From: Galerina marginata
Taxonomy: Eukaryota; Basidiomycota; Agaricomycetes; Agaricales; Galerinaceae
Direction: 5' to 3'
NCBI GenBank assembly: GCA_023014335.1
Contig: JAECYW010000005.1
Coordinates: 3,472,001-3,536,000 of the forward strand
Length of the DNA stretch: 64,000 bases
Each line of letters begins with the position of its first letter. Within the stretch, counting starts at the first letter, position 1. Below, one piece after another: positions 58,608 through 64,000 of the stretch. The translations under genes and the position numbers were made by a program. The notes below the pieces were generated by a model that saw nothing but the letters and a program-made list of their open reading frames with translations, was not told where the DNA came from and did not search any database.

Positions 58608-61600
58608 TCAGTGTACCTCTTCTCTCACTGATTTGTATGTACTGTCTACATTGGAAAAAATTGACTCGGCTACCCGGGAAAGCTCGTTCCACATGGCAAT
58701 CTTTTCTTCAGCATAGGCGCGGTGTCCGATGTGACCGTCTGGTATTTTGTCCCGTCTGTCCCGCCACTTTCGGGCCATGTGCATGTAGAATCTCACCGTC
58801 CAGCCCATCTCGTGTTGTGTCAGATTCAGCTCTTCGGCCCACCGGTTTTTTTGGGCTCGGGCGCTCAACCAGTTGATTCGATAGACTAGATAAATTTCAA
58901 AAAAATTACCAACTTGCTTCTGAAGTGATGTAAAATTGACTGACATTCGTTGTGATGTTCATTGGCCAACGCCGAATTAGCAGCCTGAGAGTTGGGGTTG
59001 GGCAGTTGATTGGAACTGTAGAACCACGGAAGCCGCCGGTTGCTCTGACCAGACGAATTCGGGTCGACGACCTGTGTGCTAATACTGCAGTCTTTCAGTT
59101 CCAAATACGGATATCTAGCTTCCAGAGATTCTCGCGAGTCTGGCGCTACCAATTTTCGCATGATCGCCCGATTGTGATTGTAGACTGTACGCTGCAACGT
59201 CCAAGCCCGCTTGAGTATGTGAACGGCATCCCATGCTTTGGTCCTTGTAGCTACTCCGGTGGCCGGTCGAACTCCATTTTTCATCTGCCAGGACAACTGA
59301 ATGACCGCAGTTCGGACAAGCTCCAATGCATCATCTGCCTGGCCATGCCTAATTTTCAACTCGGACGTCCTGAGGTCTTCAACAAGGGTGCGGTCTTCAA
59401 TCGACAAGGCATTTATCTGATTGTCCGTCAATGCAGAAGGGAAGGGCAGCAGCTGGCGCTCCGGGTCGCCGTCAGTCAACGTGGGTTCTTCGGTCTCCGC
59501 ATCTTCAGTATCAGATACTTCATCCAAGACAACGACAGTTCTCTCGCAAATTAAATCAACAAGATCTTGGCCCAGGTGTTCAACGGCGCCTTTGGTGAAT
59601 GTATTGATTTCCCTTTGTAACTGGCGCCTTTTATTCACCAAGTCGAGCTTTTGAACTGTAGTCGGCTCCCGCTTACACTTACGGGCTTCTGAGCGCACGG
59701 CGGCCCTACATGCTTTTCAGATGCATTAAGCAAAATGGATGGAACTAACTTACTGGCGCTCTTCAGTTTTTAATCCGGCTGATAGCCATGCAGCCCGTCC
59801 AAGGCGGCCTCCGTGGCGCGCACTGTCTGCAAGCTCAGCCAGCGCCATCTTCAGCTCAATCTCCCGACGAGTCAAGGCTGAGTATAGATTTGACGGTTAG
59901 AATAATCAGGCTGCATATAATCTGTTACTTGCCTTTAGGAACTTTCTTTTTCATAATGTCCATCCTGGTCACATCGGACGGCCGATTCAACTCAGCAGCC
60001 TCGATTTCCTTTTTCCATTTTGGCAGCAGGCTCTGTGGGGATGATTGCGTCATTCCATCATAATAAATTGCGCTAGTCCGTTCCTCAATGACCGCCCGAG
60101 AATAACGTTTGGCAATTGTTTCCGCCAGACAAAAAAGTGAAAATCCATTGAAATTGGATCAAAGGGAATACTGACCCATGTTGATGTTTTTTTTCCAATT
60201 GGAATCACCCATGTGATCATCGAGGATTTCGGTGCGGTGGGCCGTTGTTGCTCCTACGGTGCTCCGGGAGATTCCATTGAGAATTGACCATAGTGTTTCC
60301 AGCACTTCGCCATCAACAATACCAGCTCCAGGAACGTAGGTTGTCGCCCAGCGATATAGACATTCCTCTTTGTGCCCATGTACGTGGAACAAACCAATTG
60401 CACCTATTAGAGTTACGGCGTCCGGGATGCTAAGCGTCGTACTTTTGGTGATGCGCTCAACAAGTCTGACATGGAACTGGCACATTATGTCATAAATGCA
60501 ATGCACGCACGTAATGCCCTCCATGGCAATGTGCTTGAGACATTCGCAGAGTGAATAGTCCATGGACATCTGTTTCTCCCCTTTGACAAAGTCGACCAGA
60601 CTACCAATGGCGAAACACCCATGGCGACCGCAAGCCCAACAACCAACCCCGCGAACGCGTTTTCCGGGGCCCGCTTGGTCTTTATTTGCGGCGGCATTGT
60701 GGTGATTGCAGGTGCGAGTCTAAAAAAGAATTAGCTGCGTCGCTCTGAATTCAGCTAAATATGCATCTACTCGCCTGCTTGTAGATTTCGGGATGTTTTT
60801 CAGCTTCCTCCAAGTGGGCTTTGTACGGGCCCCGGGCAGTCATGAATGCATCACCATCTGTTAAATGAACATCATCGGCTTCGTTCTTCTGTTTCAAATG
60901 ATATGCTTTGAAATTTCCATCCCCAGCAACGGTTAATGTGTTTAGTTCTCTACAATATTATTTTGAGTTGGACAATTTAAAGTTTTGAGATGCGTACTTA
61001 CTTTGCTGTCTCCTTTTGCCAATCATCAGGCAAATTGACTCCTGGTTGCGGGCAGGCGGCGCAAAATAGTGCTAATTTGACCAGGGCAGCCATTGGTATT
61101 TCAGAACAACAAGGTAACTTGTGGGCTTCCGCTGTTGGCAAGCTAGAATTTGTGCGGGCTTCCGGTGTAGGCACGCTGGAATTTGTGCTGGCCTCCGGAG
61201 TATTGCTGCCAGGTATTCCCGTGTCCAGCGGTTGTGATTCTGCAAACGCAGGTGGGGCGCTGAAGAGGTGATTCCGTTCAGGGTGCGCATCTTGAGTCTG
61301 TGTTGACGCAGGGGCTTCTTTTGATGACATAGGTAGGGCGGGGCCCAAAGGCTGTGGTAAATGATCTGCGGGGCCCGCACGGTTCATTTCGTCATTGGCG
61401 GCGACCGCAGCAGCTGCCGCTTGAGGTGCGGGTGCCGGAATAATCACTATTTGAGTAGCGGTGCCCGGACGGTCCAGTGTATTCATTGCGGGGGCCGCAG
61501 CATTTGTTGCTGAACCTGCGGGGCCCGCTACGTTGAGCTCGCTGATTACGGGAGCCGCAGTATCCGTTGGAGTAGAGGCGGCGCCCGCACCGTCTGGCGA

Positions 61601-62845
61601 AGAGTGTGCGGAGGCCGCATGAACAATATCCGTTATAGCGGGGCCCGCCCTCTCGTCGGCCACCACTGGTTCGCTTATGGATGCAGGTCCAATAGTGTCA
61701 TGCCCTCTTCCATGCATCTTCCAAAGTTTTAAGTTACGATACTGCCAGCTCACCCTGCGAAGCTCGCGATATCGATTTATTACAGTTTTCGGGAACGCCG
61801 GGCAGGTAAGTCTCCTCAACTTCTGGTAGTATTGGTAACCTGAAGTTTTGCATTCGAGGCTAGAAAGCCGGAAGTCGTTTAGAACATGCAAAGTAAACGC
61901 AGTCTTGGGTGTTTGGAAGCTCGCAGGAAAAAGCCCCATTTTAAGGTACTGAACATCGAGGGGATCCGTAGAACATTGGCAGCTGCACTCGACCACTGGT
62001 AGCTGATGAATTCCGGAAGTGTCAATGATGTGTATGAACCGGTTGCCGCATGAATCGTAGTTCGGCGCCCGGAGGAATTGTTCTGATTGGGACGTCCTCT
62101 CCTCCACAATATCGTCTTCGTCTTCTGGTTCGTCGTCGTATGTATTTTCCCTGTCCCAGATAATGGTGGCCTCCACAGTGTCATCGATGTCGCGGGAGTG
62201 CGGAGTGCCGGGAAAGTACTGCTCAGTCGGGCGCCGCTGTTCCTCATTTTCTCGGGCACAAGGGAGTCCATGATGCCCAAGATGCAGCTTGACCCCCGTC
62301 TCCCAAAGGGCGGCAGACCGAAAATATCTGCCATTCCAGTATTTAATCCGGTGAAATGGTAGAAATTGGTGAATATCACAACAACAAGTTGTGCAAAGCA
62401 TACGACCACCCAAGCACATGTCACATCTCCAGGTTGCCGGTGTTGTCTTGCATATACCACAGACAGGATTCAGATCGGCGGGGGCCTCGAGAGAGAGTAA
62501 TGTGTGTAGATGAGCGGCTCGCCGTGGAACCCACTCTCGGAGGTAATCATTCTGGGACTTCCCACCGGTTTTGGGAAGGGGTAACGCTTCAAGATTGTCG
62601 AGAACCTGCTGTTCAGTAATGTCTCCCTCAAAATGAAATACTTCGCCAGCCGATAGTCCAGTCTCGCAGGCGCCGACTGTGGGTTGAGATAGCACAGGAG
62701 CTGGTGGGACAACAGGTTCTGGTGGGCGGGGCTCCGCTTGCTTCGCTTTATTAGACGTTTTTCTCTTCTTCTTGCCCCATGTCTCTTCTTCTGGTTTGTC
62801 GTTCTTTGGACCTTCAGTGCTGATAACCTGGACGCGTCGCTTCAT
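58608..62845 (-). CDS. KDZ transposase with N-terminal CxC2 cysteine cluster
   Basis: At least eight exons run from ATG 62845 (MKRRVQVISTEG) to a stop at 58608. Residues 23-36 are lysine-rich, like a nuclear signal. The CxC2 cluster starts near residue 128 (NPVCGICKTTPATWRCDMC, CTTCCCDIHQ). A low-complexity Ala/Pro stretch coded by 30 bp repeats follows, then the transposase domain: LTVAGDGNFKAYHL (first Asp), CIYDIMCQFH (second Asp), GLFHVHGHKEECL and GIVDGEVLETLWSILN (Glu). The C-terminal part has INWLSARAQKNRWAEEL and QHEMGWTVRFY, as in KDZ proteins. Two introns start with GC instead of GT (near 60774 and 59947). At 60161-60159 an in-frame TGA lies within a possible 50 bp intron (donor GTCAGT) that lacks an AG acceptor, so the gene may be damaged there. 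Confidence 0.85.
61339..61647. repeat. Ten CGG-N3-CCG palindromic boxes at exact 30 bp spacing, inside the KDZ coding sequence
   Basis: Boxes start at 61369, 61399, 61429, 61459, 61489, 61519, 61549, 61579, 61609 and 61639, for example CGGGGCCCG, CGGCGACCG, CGGGTGCCG, CGGAGGCCG. An eleventh, with its last base changed, is at 61339. The 17-21 bases between boxes differ from unit to unit. In the protein the array reads as a 10-residue period with AGPA, AAPA or similar at each box. Boxes of the same form occur at 56432, 56547, 56753 and 56963 and repeatedly in the arms of the element at 31471-34814. Confidence 0.9.
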
Positions 62846-63454
62846 TGTCAAGGCAGAAAGAAAGAATCTCGAGGAAACGGTTTCAATGACCAACATCTGT
62901 CCGATCTAAATAATATAGGTAGCTGACATGAGGAAGACACATGTTTGTTCGTGAATGCCTTTTGTTCGCGAATGCCTTGCGGGCGATGAGGAAGCTGTGT
63001 TCTTTTTACATTCAATGATTTGTTCCTAATTTGTTCGTGCTGCTCGCAATGCAATTGGGCGGTTAATATGTGATCGAGAGCTCTAATTGTGTCCTATTCC
63101 ACGACTTACAAACGCAAAATAGTTTCAGGTTATGAATTCAACGCATTTGCATCCGTTGCTGCCTGTGTGCATGCAGACCACGCTCCTACCATGTGTCAGG
63201 TCTTCTTGCCCTGCATGTGCAGCGTTCATTGTGCGTTCACGTCAGAGCCTGAAATGAGGAAGGGAAGAATAATTACGTCTGAATGCTCTGATAATTCCTT
63301 TGACCAGTGAATGAATGCACCTGGTGGACAGTTCCATTTAAATGAGAACAGGCAGGGTTCCTATCCCTGCAGATTGCAGATTCAACCTAGGGATACGACG
63401 GAAGGACAATTATCGTTATAAATACTGTCGTCCCGACCAGAATATGCTATTGCA
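62846..63454. promoter_or_regulatory. Divergent promoter region between the KDZ gene and the right-edge gene
   Basis: About 610 bases between two start codons facing away from each other. A short tandem repeat TGTTCGTGAATGCCTTT / TGTTCGCGAATGCCTTG lies at about 62943-62979. Further TTTGTTC motifs follow near 63018 and 63029. No core promoter element is assigned with confidence. Confidence 0.45.
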
Positions 63455-64000
63455 ATGGCAGACACAAACCCCCCAAATGCTGGCGACGACAGCCTACCAT
63501 CTTCCGTACATGCTGCAGAACCACTCGAAGACCCAGCTATGCCCTGCGGCCGGCCGGAACGTTCGATATGGACCCCTCAAGAACTCACGGTGCTCCGGTC
63601 GCACATCGAGGCCTACCAAAACACACCACGAAAGGAGAAGTCTCATTACATCGCATCTAAGGTGACCACAGAGATAAAAGGATGCTGGGGAGATCGATAC
63701 ACCAAGGCGAACAGGGCCAAAGACAAGGTTGCCAGAGATCAGTGGACCAAAAAAAAACACGTCAGTGGCTTGTTATTCACGTTGGAAAAAAGCATTCACA
63801 TATTCATCAGCAAATTTGGGTTTGGTTTGGCAATCATGCGAGAAGGAGACGACGCCTGCGGATCCCGGGATTCAATATCGGTGTTAAATTCGACTCTGTA
63901 TTGATTGCTGAGAAGAAAAAAGAAATCGACGATCTCACAACAGAGTTGTCGAATGAAAAACCCGGTGAGCCACGCTGGATCGGATGCTATCAACGAGCAA
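63455..64000 (+). CDS. Homeodomain/SANT-like DNA-binding-type protein, 3' end outside window
   Basis: Exon 1 (63455-63760, MADTNPPNAGDD) and exon 2 (63811 to the window end) join over a 50 bp GT-AG intron; the frame reads DQWTKKKHQIWVWFGNHARR across it. Residues 38-80 (RSIWTPQELTVLRSHIEAY...EKSHYIASKVTTEI) look like a Myb/SANT or homeodomain-like helix set. The segment WVWFGNHAR resembles the WFxN signature of a homeodomain recognition helix. PGEPRWIGCYQRA follows. This arrangement is common in Agaricomycete proteins of unknown role. It is divergent from the KDZ transposase gene and could be cargo of the same element or an unrelated neighbour. Confidence 0.7.

Noticed and set aside
61339..61647. 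CRISPR-like look (constant boxes with variable spacers at fixed spacing)
   Set aside because: The genome is eukaryotic, the constant part is only 9-13 bp, and the array lies inside a spliced protein-coding exon.
1..64000. LTR retrotransposon, tRNA or rRNA genes
   Set aside because: I looked for reverse transcriptase/integrase motifs and box-B-like GGTTCGA stretches and found none convincing; a tRNA scan would be needed to exclude small RNA genes.

Overview
The window is nuclear DNA of a filamentous basidiomycete, almost certainly an Agaricomycete. Genes are split by many 45-60 bp GT-AG introns, and the families present (KDZ transposases with cysteine clusters, a giant fungal Helitron, a NACHT NTPase with the short ITGG-type N-terminus, JmjC proteins, and several uncharacterised multi-exon families) are typical of that class. 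I saw no rRNA, tRNA, CRISPR array or LTR retrotransposon. All gene models were spliced by eye from GT/AG sites and reading-frame continuity.

Layout. 1-8.2 kb: a terminal exon, three uncharacterised reverse-strand genes (about 1.0, 2.3 and 4.1 kb), and a complete KDZ-type CxC protein gene (5.1-8.2 kb). 8.4-13.0 kb: a satellite-like array with a period near 368 bp, each period built from four units of about 92 bp. 15.3-17.3 kb: divergent gene pair A (F-box/NTase-like gene plus a 165-residue protein gene). 18.3-29.5 kb: two paralogues of an uncharacterised family (18.3-19.7 and 25.8-29.5 kb) around a stop-interrupted gene (20.2-21.4), an unknown gene (21.7-22.6) and a degenerate Pif1-like helicase gene (22.8-24.3). 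30.7-38.1 kb: a JmjC oxygenase gene with a 3.34 kb giant palindromic transposable element in one intron. 38.3-47.1 kb: an uninterrupted Helitron Rep-helicase ORF of 2936 codons. 47.4-50.1 kb: divergent pair B, homologous to pair A, followed by a third NTase-like gene. 51.2-53.7 kb: a NACHT gene. 56.2-64 kb: a large DNA-transposon module with one terminal sequence at 56.2 kb, an accessory gene (57.1-58.5), the KDZ transposase gene (58.6-62.8) and a divergent DNA-binding-type gene running off the right edge.

Most notable. (1) The same head-to-head pair (F-box/NTase-like gene plus a small protein with conserved intron positions) occurs twice, 31 kb apart, and is the best candidate for an undescribed functional unit. 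(2) The KDZ transposase coding sequence carries ten CGG-N3-CCG sites at exactly 30 bp intervals. Sites of the same form recur near the end of its own element and in the arms of the palindromic element at 31.5-34.8 kb, which shares its terminal sequence. This suggests a self-encoded binding-site array and a non-autonomous partner of the KDZ element. (3) The 368 bp array has higher-order structure.
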